Source: Porticoccaceae bacterium (GTDB lineage Bacteria; Pseudomonadota; Gammaproteobacteria; Pseudomonadales; Porticoccaceae). Taken from it: DNA of 57,826 nucleotides. Shown one piece after another: positions 36,093-47,545 of the stretch. The notes under the pieces are model-generated. The model ran no database searches. It worked only from the letters and a program-made list of their open reading frames with translations, and was not told the DNA's origin. Each line of letters begins with the position of its first letter. The first letter of the stretch is position 1. The stretch is taken from the NCBI GenBank assembly GCA_029252555.1, contig JAQXBF010000029.1, positions 1 to 57,826 of the forward strand, given 5' to 3'. Made by a program: the position numbers and the translations under genes.

Positions 36093-38621
36093 ATGAAAAT
36101 GCTAAGCGTTAAAAACGTTATGTCGATGGCGATATTGGCCAGCATAGCTACAACCTCGGTGGCAGAAATTGCTATTGAGGAAATTGTTGTTTCTGCACGG
36201 AAACGCGCGGAAAATTTGCAGGAAGTGCCGATTGCGGTTTCTGCGTTTACCGAAGCTCAGATTGAAAGTGCTGGTATCCAGCGGCCAGGTGACTTTATTG
36301 GGTTGATGCCCAATGTCACTATGGTTGACTCAGCTAACGTCGGTGATACTCAGGTGAGTATCCGCGGTATTGTTTCTACCCGTGATGCTGAATCAACCTT
36401 CGCCTATGTGGTTGACGGCGTCTTGGTTACCAACCCCAATGGCTTTAATGAAGAGCTAATGGACGTGAGCCAAATTGAAGTGCTAAAAGGTCCCCAGGGC
36501 GCACTCTATGGTCGTAATGCGGTAGCCGGTGCCATACTGGTGACGACAAATCGTCCAGATGAAGAGTTCGAGGGCAAGGTTAAAGTAGGCGCCGGTAATA
36601 ACGGCTCCAGCACTGCCAGTCTAACGCTAAGTGGTGGTTTGGGCGATGGAATGCTTGGCAGATTGAGTATGAACCGTCGTGAAACTGATGGCCATTATAG
36701 CAATGCCTACACTGGTGCAGACTCAGTTGATTTTCTTAAGGACACCACAGTTCGTGGTCGTCTGATTTGGGATGTCAATGAAGAGCTATCACTGGATATG
36801 CGGGCTGGAATGAGTGAAGTCAAAGGCGGTGCTATAAACTTTAATGCCGTGTTTGCTATTCCAATGTTCGCTGAAGGTTTTGGCCTTGGCCCAACCTTTT
36901 TTAAAGATGTGAATGAGCACGAGTTTATCTTCTCCAACAATGTGCCTGGTGAAAACGAGCAAGAGACAACGGAATTTTCGATCAAGGCAGACTGGGATCG
37001 TGAAGATTATGATATCAGTGCGATCTTTAGCTACAGTGACTTGGAAGAGTATCTGCTGTCTGATGGCACCAGTGCCACATTTTATGGTTATGAGGTGACA
37101 CCTTCTTGTCAGGCAGATCGAGCCACATTAAACAACTTGCCAACCTCCATGGGTGGGGCGGGTCGCGATGACCTATTTGGTGGTTTCTTTGGCCCCTTCG
37201 GCGTCTTCCCTGGCGCTGGTGGATCAGCTCCTGACTTTACCGGTATCTATGGCCCCTACACGCCAACATCCTGTGACGGTTACCAGTATCAGGAGCGCAA
37301 TCAGTCAGATACCAGTTTAGAAATTCGTCTGACCTCCGAAGCCGATGCCGAGATAAGCTGGATTGCCGGTGCCTATGTCGCGGATATTGAGCGTGAGGTT
37401 GTTGTTGCCTATGGTGCAGATACTGGCAATGGTTTCCTCCGTCAGCCTTATGTTCCTGCTACTGGCCCTAACCCAACTGACCTGATGTTTAACGATAAGT
37501 TTGACACTTCAGTGATGGCTATCTTTGGCCAGGTTGAGGTTGATCTGAGCGATGATATGGAACTGGCATTTGCTGCTCGTTACGATCGTGAAGAGCGAGA
37601 TGTGCAGAATCAGGTGCCCAATGTAGCTGCTTCTGGGCTTAGTGTGAATGCTCTGACCAACCCAATTAACCCAGCTTTTGCCGCTAACCCAAATGGCATA
37701 CCAAATCGTGATGCGACCTTTAGCCAGTTTCAGCCCAAAGTGACCTGGAGCTGGAATGCCGCAGAGGATATCAATGTCTACGCTAGCTGGGGTGTTGGTT
37801 TCCGCAGCGGTGGCTTTAACTCCATTGGTAGTGAGGCGCTGATTGATCTCTGGTACAACAATAACGGTGACGGCACCAACCCCGGTGCACTGGTCGATGC
37901 CAAGCTATCGGTTAAAGATGAGTATGACAAAGAAGTGTCTACCAGCTTTGAGTTAGGTAGCAAGATGGAGTTTTTGGATAACCGCCTGCGTGTCAATGCA
38001 TCGGTATTTAAAACTGAAGTTGACGACAACCAATTCTTTGAGTTTTATGCAGGGCCCTTTGGCTTAATGCGAGTGGTTACCACAATCGAAGAGTTAGAGA
38101 TTCAAGGTTTCGAGATTGACTTCAATGCCGTCGTTACTGAAAACCTGTCAATCTTTGGTGGAGCCGGTATTCTAGATAGTGAAATCATCAAGAATACTCA
38201 CCGTCCAGCTACGCAGGGCAACGATGCACCTCAGGCGCCAGAGCGCACTTATAACCTGGGTGCACAGTTCGAAATGTCTGTTGCGCAGGGTATCGAAATG
38301 ACTGCTCGCTTAGATTGGCAGCATGTTGGTGAGATGGCCTTCCACAGCTTACAGGGTGAGGAGACACCAACGATTTGGCAGGTGTTCTACCCTGGTGTGC
38401 CCATCGCGCAGAACTTCAGTAAAGCGACCCGTGATGATTACTCCACGCTGAATGCGAGAATTTCTTTCGATAGTGAAAACTGGAGCCTGACATTCTGGGG
38501 TCGCAACATCACTGATGAGAACTATCTTGAAGAAGTGATTCCCGCGCCAGAATTTGGTGGTTCATTTATTCACCCAGGTGCTAAAGACTCTTATGGTGTC
38601 GATTTTAACTACCGCTTCTAG
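36093..38621 (+). CDS. TonB-dependent receptor, catabolic-cluster type
   Basis: The 842-residue receptor starts at ATG 36093, six bases after gagggga. The earlier ATG at 36078 overlaps that site. It has a signal peptide (to about TSVA), a TonB box and plug (IEEIVVSARKRAENLQEVPI in parts, VLKGPQGALYGRNAVAGAIL) and a large barrel ending in YGVDFNYRF. The plug wording is that of the large receptor group found in marine heterotrophs for organic substrates. It lies 98 bases behind hyuB, so it probably takes up the substrate of the cluster. A terminator follows. Confidence 0.9.
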   Translation: MKMLSVKNVMSMAILASIATTSVAEIAIEEIVVSARKRAENLQEVPIAVSAFTEAQIESAGIQRPGDFIGLMPNVTMVDSANVGDTQVSIRGIVSTRDAESTFAYVVDGVLVTNPNGFNEELMDVSQIEVLKGPQGALYGRNAVAGAILVTTNRPDEEFEGKVKVGAGNNGSSTASLTLSGGLGDGMLGRLSMNRRETDGHYSNAYTGADSVDFLKDTTVRGRLIWDVNEELSLDMRAGMSEVKGGAINFNAVFAIPMFAEGFGLGPTFFKDVNEHEFIFSNNVPGENEQETTEFSIKADWDREDYDISAIFSYSDLEEYLLSDGTSATFYGYEVTPSCQADRATLNNLPTSMGGAGRDDLFGGFFGPFGVFPGAGGSAPDFTGIYGPYTPTSCDGYQYQERNQSDTSLEIRLTSEADAEISWIAGAYVADIEREVVVAYGADTGNGFLRQPYVPATGPNPTDLMFNDKFDTSVMAIFGQVEVDLSDDMELAFAARYDREERDVQNQVPNVAASGLSVNALTNPINPAFAANPNGIPNRDATFSQFQPKVTWSWNAAEDINVYASWGVGFRSGGFNSIGSEALIDLWYNNNGDGTNPGALVDAKLSVKDEYDKEVSTSFELGSKMEFLDNRLRVNASVFKTEVDDNQFFEFYAGPFGLMRVVTTIEELEIQGFEIDFNAVVTENLSIFGGAGILDSEIIKNTHRPATQGNDAPQAPERTYNLGAQFEMSVAQGIEMTARLDWQHVGEMAFHSLQGEETPTIWQVFYPGVPIAQNFSKATRDDYSTLNARISFDSENWSLTFWGRNITDENYLEEVIPAPEFGGSFIHPGAKDSYGVDFNYRF

Positions 38622-38656
38622 AGCACAATAAATAGTTAAAATAGCGTAGTATCAAC

Positions 38657-38710
38657 AGCGGGCTGTTTCTCTTAAGGAGTTTTATTTTTAAGAGAACAGC
38701 CTGCTTTTTT
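38657..38710 (+). terminator. Terminator after the large TonB receptor gene
   Basis: A long imperfect hairpin pairs agcgggctgtttctctta (38657-38674) with taagagaacagcctgct (38689-38705), with one bulged T and a G-T pair, followed by six T residues. It starts 36 bases after the stop codon and separates the receptor from the amidase gene. Confidence 0.8.
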
Positions 38711-38735
38711 ATGACGGGTAAAAAGAGTAATTATA

Positions 38736-39329
38736 ATGGCATCAAATAATCTCCAGCAAAATCATCTGGGACTCAGCAGCAAACCAGCCCTTCTTCTGGT
38801 GGATATGATTAATGGCTTTACTGACCCCGACTGCCCCCTGGGAACTCATTGTCCAGAGGTTATTACCGCTAATTGCGAATTGCTAGGCGCCTTTCGTAGC
38901 AAAGGTCTACCGGTTTTCTTTACCACTGTGGTCTATCACAATGATCAGCAGGCCAGTGTATTTCGTGCCAAGGTGCCGGCGCTGAATGTGCTGGAGCCAG
39001 AGTCTCACTGGGTGGCGCTGCACTCGAGGATGGGTCGGTTAGAGTCTGAACCCTTAATAGAGAAGCAATGGGCCAGTGCCTTTTACAAAACCGACCTGAA
39101 TCAGCAGCTTAAAGCTTTGTCTGTGGATTCATTGGTTGTTACAGGCTTAACCACCAGCGGCTGTGTGCGTGCATCAGCAGTGGACGCATTGCAGAGTAAT
39201 TTTCAGGTGGTGGTGGCTAGAGAGGCTGTGGGAGATCGCAATCAAGAGGCCCATGAAGCCAATCTGTTTGATTTAGATGCCAAGTATGCAGATGTTGTTT
39301 CGGTCGTTGACATTATTGCTATGTTATAA
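38736..39329 (+). CDS. Isochorismatase-family amidohydrolase, N-carbamoylsarcosine-amidase-like
   Basis: A 197-residue cysteine hydrolase. The triad is visible: Asp in LLLVDMINGFTD, Lys in AFYKTDLNQQL, Cys in TTSGCVRASAVDAL, with the cis-peptide segment VVTGLTTSGC. The late stretch EAVGDRNQEAHEANLFDLDAKYADV in parts is wording shared by N-carbamoylsarcosine amidases and maleamate hydrolases. In creatinine breakdown, N-methylhydantoinase (HyuAB) is followed by N-carbamoylsarcosine amidase, so its place 2.7 kb behind hyuB is suggestive. A terminator lies ahead of it, so it may have its own promoter. Confidence 0.85.
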   Translation: MASNNLQQNHLGLSSKPALLLVDMINGFTDPDCPLGTHCPEVITANCELLGAFRSKGLPVFFTTVVYHNDQQASVFRAKVPALNVLEPESHWVALHSRMGRLESEPLIEKQWASAFYKTDLNQQLKALSVDSLVVTGLTTSGCVRASAVDALQSNFQVVVAREAVGDRNQEAHEANLFDLDAKYADVVSVVDIIAML

Positions 39330-39386
39330 CGGGCGAGGTTCAGGAGGCTTATAACTGCTTTTCTAAAGCGTCGCCTATCTTTTGTT

Positions 39387-39866
39387 TTAGAGCGCCGCGT
39401 AACCTCCGCGATGGAAAACCAGTGGCTTATGGCCATGGTCCGTAATCTCAAGTACCTTACCCACCATAATCACGTGATCTCCGCCATCGTACTTATGGGC
39501 GATAGTGCATTGGAAACAGGTGCTGTAGTGAGACAGTAAGGGCACGCCTGAAAGCCCCTCCTGGGTTTCCAACCCAGCAAACCTATCAGTACCAGTTTTA
39601 GCAAAGCGATTAGAAAGCTCTTCCTGATCCTGTGCCAGAACGTGAATCGCATAGGCTTTTGCCGCTATAAAGTCCTCGAAGCAGTTGGTATCTCGACCAA
39701 TACTCCAAAGTACCAGAGCAGGGTCCAGAGAAACGGAGTTAAAGCTGTTAGCTGTCATACCGATCTTCTGGCCATTTTTGCCCAGAGCAGTTACCACAGT
39801 TACGCCAGTGGCAAAACTGCCCAACGCATTGCGAAAGTCGAGCTTTGTGAAATTAGAAATAGACAT
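39387..39866 (-). CDS. Flavin reductase domain protein
   Basis: About 159 residues from ATG 39866 (MSISNFTKLDFRNALGSFAT in parts). It has the FMN-binding split-barrel wording of HpaC-like flavin reductases (LGSFATGVTVVTA, GMTANSFNSVSLDPALVLWS in parts, HVIMVGKVLEI). The 23 residues ahead of it in the open frame look non-coding. It could supply reduced flavin to a monooxygenase, but none lies nearby. It is 162 bases downstream of fadH on the same strand and converges on the amidase gene, so it may belong with either group. Confidence 0.82.
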   Translation of the reverse strand: MSISNFTKLDFRNALGSFATGVTVVTALGKNGQKIGMTANSFNSVSLDPALVLWSIGRDTNCFEDFIAAKAYAIHVLAQDQEELSNRFAKTGTDRFAGLETQEGLSGVPLLSHYSTCFQCTIAHKYDGGDHVIMVGKVLEITDHGHKPLVFHRGGYAAL

Positions 39867-39974
39867 GGGATTCTTATTAAGTATCGCTTGATGAATCAAG
39901 GCGGCAATGATGGGGGGATTACCCTTTGGTTGCAAGGTTTAAAGGTAAAATACTCGCCGTACCCTGACAGGCGC

Positions 39975-39999
39975 CGGTTATCAAATTATCTTATAACCG
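39975..39999. other. Inverted repeat upstream of the flavin reductase gene
   Basis: CGGTTAT (39975-39981) pairs with ATAACCG (39993-39999) around an 11-base A/T-rich centre. It may be an operator for the flavin reductase gene or a weak hairpin behind fadH. There is no T tract in either direction. Confidence 0.25.
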
Positions 40000-40028
40000 A
40001 CAGCCGGGTCTGAGTTATTGCTCTAGCA

Positions 40029-42927
<2,899 letters not shown>

Positions 42928-43011
42928 AGGCTTTTTCGCTCTATTTAGTCTGTTATTTGCTGTGCTGCCGTTAGTTACGGCTCACCTAGAAACGCAGATT
43001 AAGGATCTATT

Positions 43012-43040
43012 TTGACACTGTCAAGATGCGTTGCTACATT
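43012..43040. promoter_or_regulatory. Shared palindromic operator and divergent -35 boxes for tetR and the isomerase-fadH operon
   Basis: The 13-bp palindrome ttgacactgtcaa (43012-43024) gives a consensus TTGACA to each strand. For tetR a -10 TACATT lies at 43035-43040 with 17-base spacing, six bases before the ATG at 43047. For the minus strand a weaker TAATCT at 43001-42996 has 17-base spacing. A regulator bound here would block both promoters. Confidence 0.6.
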
Positions 43041-43046
43041 ACACTT

Positions 43047-43667
43047 ATGAGCTTAACAAATGTTATCGATATTCCCCGCCCGAGCTATCACCATGGTGAT
43101 TTGCGGCAGGCGCTATTGGCGGCAGCAAAAGAAATCATTGCCGAGGCCGGCATTGAGAATCTTTCCCTGCGCAAACTGGCCGAGCGGGCAGGGGTGTCGC
43201 GGACTGCTCCGTACCACCATTTCTCTGGCAAAAACGACTTGCTCTGCGCCATAGCTGCCGAAGGCTTCCGCCGTCGGCATGGGTTGGCTAAAGAAACTTT
43301 TGACGACCCCTCTCTGAGTCAGGAGCAGAAGTTCGGGGAGTTTATCTGCGGTTATGTCAGATTTGCTGCGGACAATCCTGAGGAATACGAGCTAATGTTT
43401 GGCCGCAGTATATGGAAACTGGAAAATAGCACCCAGGAGCTGCGAGATGTCGCTTACCCCTGTTTTCAGCATCAGGTCGAAATGGTACGCAGTTGGCAAG
43501 AGGCTGGGCTTATTAGTGGCGATAACGCCCTTAGAACCTCGCAGGTGATCTGGGGCGCCGTGCATGGCATAGCCAAATTGCTAATTGATGGCATTTATAC
43601 TGACGCAGCGCAAATTGAAGAAGTCTCCCTGTGCGCAGTTAAATTATTTATTCAAAATCCCGCCTAA
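43047..43667 (+). CDS. TetR-family transcription regulator
   Basis: 206 residues from ATG 43047 (MSLTNVIDIPRPSYHHGDLR in parts). The N-terminal helix-turn-helix is clear (AEAGIENLSLRKLAERAGVS in parts, RTAPYHHFSGKNDLL), followed by a TetR_C-type ligand domain with a predicted helical bundle. The earlier ATG at 43026 overlaps the promoter and has no ribosome site, so I reject it. With the -10 box six bases ahead, the mRNA may be leaderless. It is likely an acyl-CoA-responsive repressor of itself and of the isomerase-fadH operon. Confidence 0.88.
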   Translation: MSLTNVIDIPRPSYHHGDLRQALLAAAKEIIAEAGIENLSLRKLAERAGVSRTAPYHHFSGKNDLLCAIAAEGFRRRHGLAKETFDDPSLSQEQKFGEFICGYVRFAADNPEEYELMFGRSIWKLENSTQELRDVAYPCFQHQVEMVRSWQEAGLISGDNALRTSQVIWGAVHGIAKLLIDGIYTDAAQIEEVSLCAVKLFIQNPA

Positions 43668-43921
43668 GCTATTGTTTTCAAAATAGTAAACTTTATGATT
43701 ATTCTAGATACCATAGGTTTTTCTCAACAAAAACAGCTAAGTTCCTGATTTCTTTTGATATAAAAAGCCTAAAAATCCGGTTTTATTTTTTGACAATGCC
43801 AAAAATGACAACCACCTTTACCTTTACCCGTTAAGTAGTTTAGTTTTGTACTCAAAATAAGGAAATAGACGCGTTTTACATACGCGTTTAGTTAGTTTTA
43901 CGAGTTTTTAGGAGCTTGAAC

Positions 43922-44668
43922 ATGAATAGGAATCTATCAAAATTACTGCAGTCGCTTGCAGGTGTGGTTATGTTATCAATGGCTAGTCTTTCAATGGCCG
44001 CAACTAATACGTAAGACTTTGACGCTGATGAAAATGAGCGAGGTGGGCAACCACTGAACTTTGGCGACCTTACCGTTTACGTTGGAAAGCTTAATGGCGC
44101 AGCGAAGCCCGATCCAAACGTAAGAAGTGCTTACGCTTATCTAGATGCGGGCAATAAAGCTGGTCTGGGTGTGTGTCAAGGTTCAGTAGACAACAGTGCT
44201 GGTGGCGGAAGCCCAAGTGCTAACAAGTGTTTTACCGCAGGCGTTGCTTATGCCGGCTATGATGACAATATGCAGAAAAACGGCGTACTTGGTTTTGTCT
44301 TCTATGTCACCAAGACTGTTTCAGAAGTTGGTCTTCACGGTGGGCCGGTTAGCGGGCACGATGATCTTATCGATGGAACTAAAATTCTGGTCTGGGCCGA
44401 TTCTGCGACTGATGGCGGCTTTAAGTTGTTAAGCGTCGTTGGTGGTCAAATCAGTCTTGGCTTTAAGTTATTCACAACGGCTATCTTTGGCTCTATGAGT
44501 AAGTTCTACAAAGATTACATATACGATAACTTCAAGATTGGTACAACAACAGCTAACAACCTCTACGTAGCTGGTATCAATGAAGTGCCAATTCCTGCAG
44601 CCGTATGGTTGTTTGGTTATGCACTGCTTGGACTGACTGGTTTGCGTCGCCGCAAGGTAGCGGTTTAA
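43922..44668 (+). pseudogene. PEP-CTERM-type surface protein with a stop codon after its signal peptide
   Basis: An ATG at 43922 with aggag seven bases ahead opens MNRNLSKLLQSLAG and a signal peptide ending SLSMAA. Four codons later TAA stops it at 44012-44014. The same frame then runs unbroken for 217 residues (DFDADENERGGQPLNFGD in parts, LVWADSATDGGF) to a typical sorting signal: VPIPAAVWLFG, a hydrophobic segment, and RRRK. Family knowledge: exosortase/PEP-CTERM systems sort such proteins to the envelope. No exosortase is in the window. A GTG at 44171 would give a leaderless 165-residue product. One base change (CAA or similar to TAA) explains the lesion. Confidence 0.8.
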
Positions 44669-44688
44669 CAATCAGTAATGTACCCCAT

Positions 44689-44717
44689 AAAAAACCCCGG
44701 CGTTGCTGGGGTTTTTT
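44689..44717. terminator. Bidirectional terminator between the PEP-CTERM and lipoprotein genes
   Basis: The hairpin pairs aaaaaaccccgg (44689-44700) with ctggggtttttt region (44706-44717), with one G-T pair and loop cgttg. Six A and six T residues flank the G-C stem, so it works for both converging genes. Confidence 0.88.
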
Positions 44718-44743
44718 ATGTCTCGCGAAAACCGATTAAACGC

Positions 44744-44998
44744 TTATTCTGATCTAGTTTCTTCTAAGGGATCTCCAGCGTTGTCCATAGCATCATCGGC
44801 TACATCGCCCATGGCTTCCACAGCCTCGTCGATCGTTCCCATGGCTTCGTCGGCAGTTTCTTCGGTTGCATCCATAGCCTCTGAAGCACTGACTTCAATA
44901 GACTCTGGTGCATCTTCAACCGCAGGATCACCGCTATCGCAGGCGCCAAGGCCTAATGCAATAAGTACTGTAAAGAGCAGTTTGTTACTGTGTTTTAT
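44744..44998 (-). CDS. Small acidic lipoprotein with an apparent ATA start
   Basis: On the minus strand an 84-residue frame begins KHSNKLLFTVLIALGLGAC after its first codon. It has a lipobox (LGAC, Cys20) and a very acidic helical tail with repeated EAM/EAV/DAM blocks (ASEAMDATEETADEAM, IDEAVEAMGDVADDAM). A good ribosome site (aggag) lies 7 bases before ATA at 44998. No ATG, GTG or TTG is in place: a stop codon comes just before. So the start was probably ATG and is now ATA, or ATT/ATA is used weakly. The serine- and alanine-rich frame on the other strand is its shadow. Confidence 0.6.
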   Translation of the reverse strand: MKHSNKLLFTVLIALGLGACDSGDPAVEDAPESIEVSASEAMDATEETADEAMGTIDEAVEAMGDVADDAMDNAGDPLEETRSE

Positions 44999-45276
44999 AA
45001 TTTAACTCCTAAATAAGTTGTTTTAAGGTTTGCGTTAAAAGCATAGATCAACTTGAGAGCGGCTTCCCAACTTCTTTGTAGCCATTTCACGGCAGATTTT
45101 TAGCTAAGTTGGCCAGATGCTAACTTTGCAGCGAAATAGAGGCTGAAACATCGCTGAAGTAGTTGCCGATTCAAAGGTGCTGTGGCAAACTTGCCGCCCT
45201 TTTTGGACAGGTCTGATAACGCGCCATCCCAGCGGCTTATATCAGACCACAATTAACCCAAAAAAAACGAGTTTAT

Positions 45277-45361
45277 GCGAGTGTGGCGGAATTGGTAGAC
45301 GCGCTAGATTTAGGTTCTAGTGTCTTAGGATGTGAGAGTTCGAGTCTCTCCACTCGCACCA
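45277..45361 (+). tRNA. tRNA-Leu (anticodon UAG)
   Basis: The 85-base gene has acceptor arms gcgagtg/cactcgc, an encoded CCA, an anticodon stem ctaga/tctag around TAG, a long variable arm (tgtcttaggatg region) as expected for leucine, and the T arm gagagttcgagtctctc. The 270 bases between the lipoprotein start and this tRNA hold no gene I can support. Trigger factor begins 28 bases downstream, and ttttttg follows the CCA. Confidence 0.95.
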
Positions 45362-45389
45362 TATTTTTTGTATTTCAAGAGGATAACCC

Positions 45390-46709
45390 ATGCAGGTTTC
45401 TATTGAGTCGAGCGAAGGTCTAGAGCGTCAGCTGAAGATTGGCGTGCCTGCCGACAAAATTGATCAAGAAGTCATCGATCGTTTACAGAAAGCCACCAAG
45501 ACCGTCAATATCAACGGCTTCCGTAAAGGAAAGGTACCCCTGAAGGTTGTTAAGCAGCAGTTCGGTGCTGGCGTTCGTCAGGAAGTAATTGGCGAGATCG
45601 TCAATTCGAGCTTCTATGATGCCATTCAGCAGGAAGAACTGCGCCCCGTTGGTCAGCCACGTATCGATGATATTAAAGATAGCGAAGGTCAGGACCTTGA
45701 GTACACGGCGATTTTCGAAGTTTATCCCGAAGTGAAGTTGGCAGACCTGAGCAAAGTTAAAGTATCTCGCCCTGTTTCAGAAGTAGACGCAGATGATGTT
45801 GAGAAAATGATTGAGGTATTGCGCAATCAACAGGCTACTTTTGACGTTACCGAGAAAGCAGCTGAGGATGGCGATCAGGTTAATATCGATTTTGTGGGTA
45901 CCCACAAGAAAGAAGAGTTTGCTGGCGGAAGCGCAAAAGCTCAGGATTTGGTGTTGGGTTCCAACAGCATGATTCCAGGGTTTGAAGATGGTTTGGTTGG
46001 CGTCAGTGCCGGTGATGAAACTGTTCTAAAATTGAAATTCCCCAAAGACTATCATTCTGAAGACTTGAAAGGTAAGGCCGTTCAGTTCGTCGTTACGGTG
46101 AACTCTGTGTCTGTTAAGCAGATGCCAGAGATGGACGACGACTTTTTCAAGCTCTACGGTGTTGAAGGCGGCGGCGAAGAAAAATTCCGCGAAGACGTTC
46201 AGGGTAATATGGAGCGAGAGCTGCGCAATGCGATCCGTGGAAAAGTTAAAAACCGCGTGATGGACCAGCTATTTGAACTAAATAAAGTGGATGTTCCAGA
46301 CGCGTTAGTCAGCAATGAAATCATTCAGCTAAAGCAGCAGATGGTGCAACAATTTGGTGGCGGTCAGCAAATCGATCTTAGCATGTTGCCCGATGATATG
46401 TTCAAAGAGAAGGCAATTCGCCGCGCAGCATTGGGTGTTATTGTTTCTGAAGTGGTTAAGGTTGAAGAGCTGTCTCCAAACGAGGAGAGCGTTCGTGCCA
46501 GAATTGATGAAATTGCATCAACCTATGAGCAGCCTCAGGAAGTTGTAGACTATTATTTTAGTAAGCCTGAACTGCTAAGTTCTGTTGAAGCTGTTGTTTT
46601 AGAAGATCAGGTAACCGAGCTGGTACTCTCTAAAGCCAAAGTGAAAGAAGAGACATTACCGTACGAAGAAGCAGTTAAGCCGGATCCAGAGCCAGATTCT
46701 GAAGCTTAA
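45390..46709 (+). CDS. tig: Trigger factor, ribosome-bound chaperone and prolyl isomerase
   Basis: The 439-residue protein has the three trigger-factor parts. The ribosome-binding N-domain carries the signature GFRKGKVP near residue 44. A FKBP-type isomerase domain spans about 155-240 (DGDQVNIDFVGTHKKEEF in parts). A helical C-domain follows. It binds nascent chains at the ribosome exit. A gagga site precedes the ATG. clpP, clpX and lon follow in the order conserved in gammaproteobacteria. Confidence 0.97.
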   Translation: MQVSIESSEGLERQLKIGVPADKIDQEVIDRLQKATKTVNINGFRKGKVPLKVVKQQFGAGVRQEVIGEIVNSSFYDAIQQEELRPVGQPRIDDIKDSEGQDLEYTAIFEVYPEVKLADLSKVKVSRPVSEVDADDVEKMIEVLRNQQATFDVTEKAAEDGDQVNIDFVGTHKKEEFAGGSAKAQDLVLGSNSMIPGFEDGLVGVSAGDETVLKLKFPKDYHSEDLKGKAVQFVVTVNSVSVKQMPEMDDDFFKLYGVEGGGEEKFREDVQGNMERELRNAIRGKVKNRVMDQLFELNKVDVPDALVSNEIIQLKQQMVQQFGGGQQIDLSMLPDDMFKEKAIRRAALGVIVSEVVKVEELSPNEESVRARIDEIASTYEQPQEVVDYYFSKPELLSSVEAVVLEDQVTELVLSKAKVKEETLPYEEAVKPDPEPDSEA

Positions 46710-46822
46710 GTTTTGCTGTTTGGCAAGCTGGACAATCCGGCTTGCCCGTTGCCCGCGTATACAGGCTGTTGTTTAAAGGCTAGCATAACCCTTCAATTAG
46801 CAATCAAATAAGCGAGGAAGCA

Positions 46823-47458
46823 ATGATTTTTCAACCGCCAACAAGTTTTAACGGTATTCCGGATGTGGAAGCCAGTGGCTTGGTGCCAATGGTTGTTGAG
46901 CAGAGTTCAAGAGGCGAGCGAGCCTACGATATCTACTCAAGACTTTTAAAAGAGCGAGTTATTTTTCTTGTTGGGCAGGTCGAAGATCACATGGCCAATC
47001 TGATTGTGGCCCAGATGTTGTTCCTCGAATCCGAAAATCCAGATAAAGATATTCACCTCTATATTAACTCACCCGGTGGTTCGGTGACTGCGGGCATGTC
47101 TATCTACGACACCATGCAGTTTATTAAGCCCGACGTCAGCACAATGTGCATAGGTCAGGCAGCGTCCATGGGTGCATTCTTGTTGACCGCAGGTGCAGAG
47201 GGTAAGCGCTACTGTCTGCCCAATTCCCGCACCATGATTCACCAGCCCAGCGGCGGTGCCCAGGGTCAGGCAACTGATATCCATATTCAGTCCCAAGAGA
47301 TTCTCAAGATCAAACAGCGTCTGAATAATCTAATGGCTAAACATACCGGCCAAACAGTCGATAAGGTTACTGAAGATACCGAGCGAGATAATTTTATGAG
47401 CGCCGAAGAGTCTAAGGAATACGGGCTGGTAGATGAGGTGCTGGACAAAAGAGGGTAG
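46823..47458 (+). CDS. clpP: ATP-dependent Clp protease proteolytic subunit
   Basis: The 211-residue serine protease shows [13 protein letters not shown], the catalytic serine in [11 protein letters not shown], the histidine in [10 protein letters not shown], and the acidic residue in [11 protein letters not shown]. It forms the double-ring chamber used with ClpX. A gaggaag site precedes the ATG. The gap to tig is 113 bases and that to clpX is 87 bases. Confidence 0.97.
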   Translation: MIFQPPTSFNGIPDVEASGLVPMVVEQSSRGERAYDIYSRLLKERVIFLVGQVEDHMANLIVAQMLFLESENPDKDIHLYINSPGGSVTAGMSIYDTMQFIKPDVSTMCIGQAASMGAFLLTAGAEGKRYCLPNSRTMIHQPSGGAQGQATDIHIQSQEILKIKQRLNNLMAKHTGQTVDKVTEDTERDNFMSAEESKEYGLVDEVLDKRG

Positions 47459-47545
47459 AGGCGTTAGTCTTCTGAATGAAATTATTAGATAGTGCACATA
47501 AGCTTATGTTTTATATGGCTTTTGTTGATTTGGCAGGAGAGAGAA

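Noticed and set aside
44703-45005. Serine/alanine-rich plus-strand frame of 100 residues
   Set aside because: It begins inside a terminator hairpin and is the complement of a lipoprotein frame with a proper lipobox and ribosome site.
47492-47545. N-terminal extension of clpX
   Set aside because: Hydrophobic wording unlike ClpX; ATG 47546 has a strong ribosome site and the family start.
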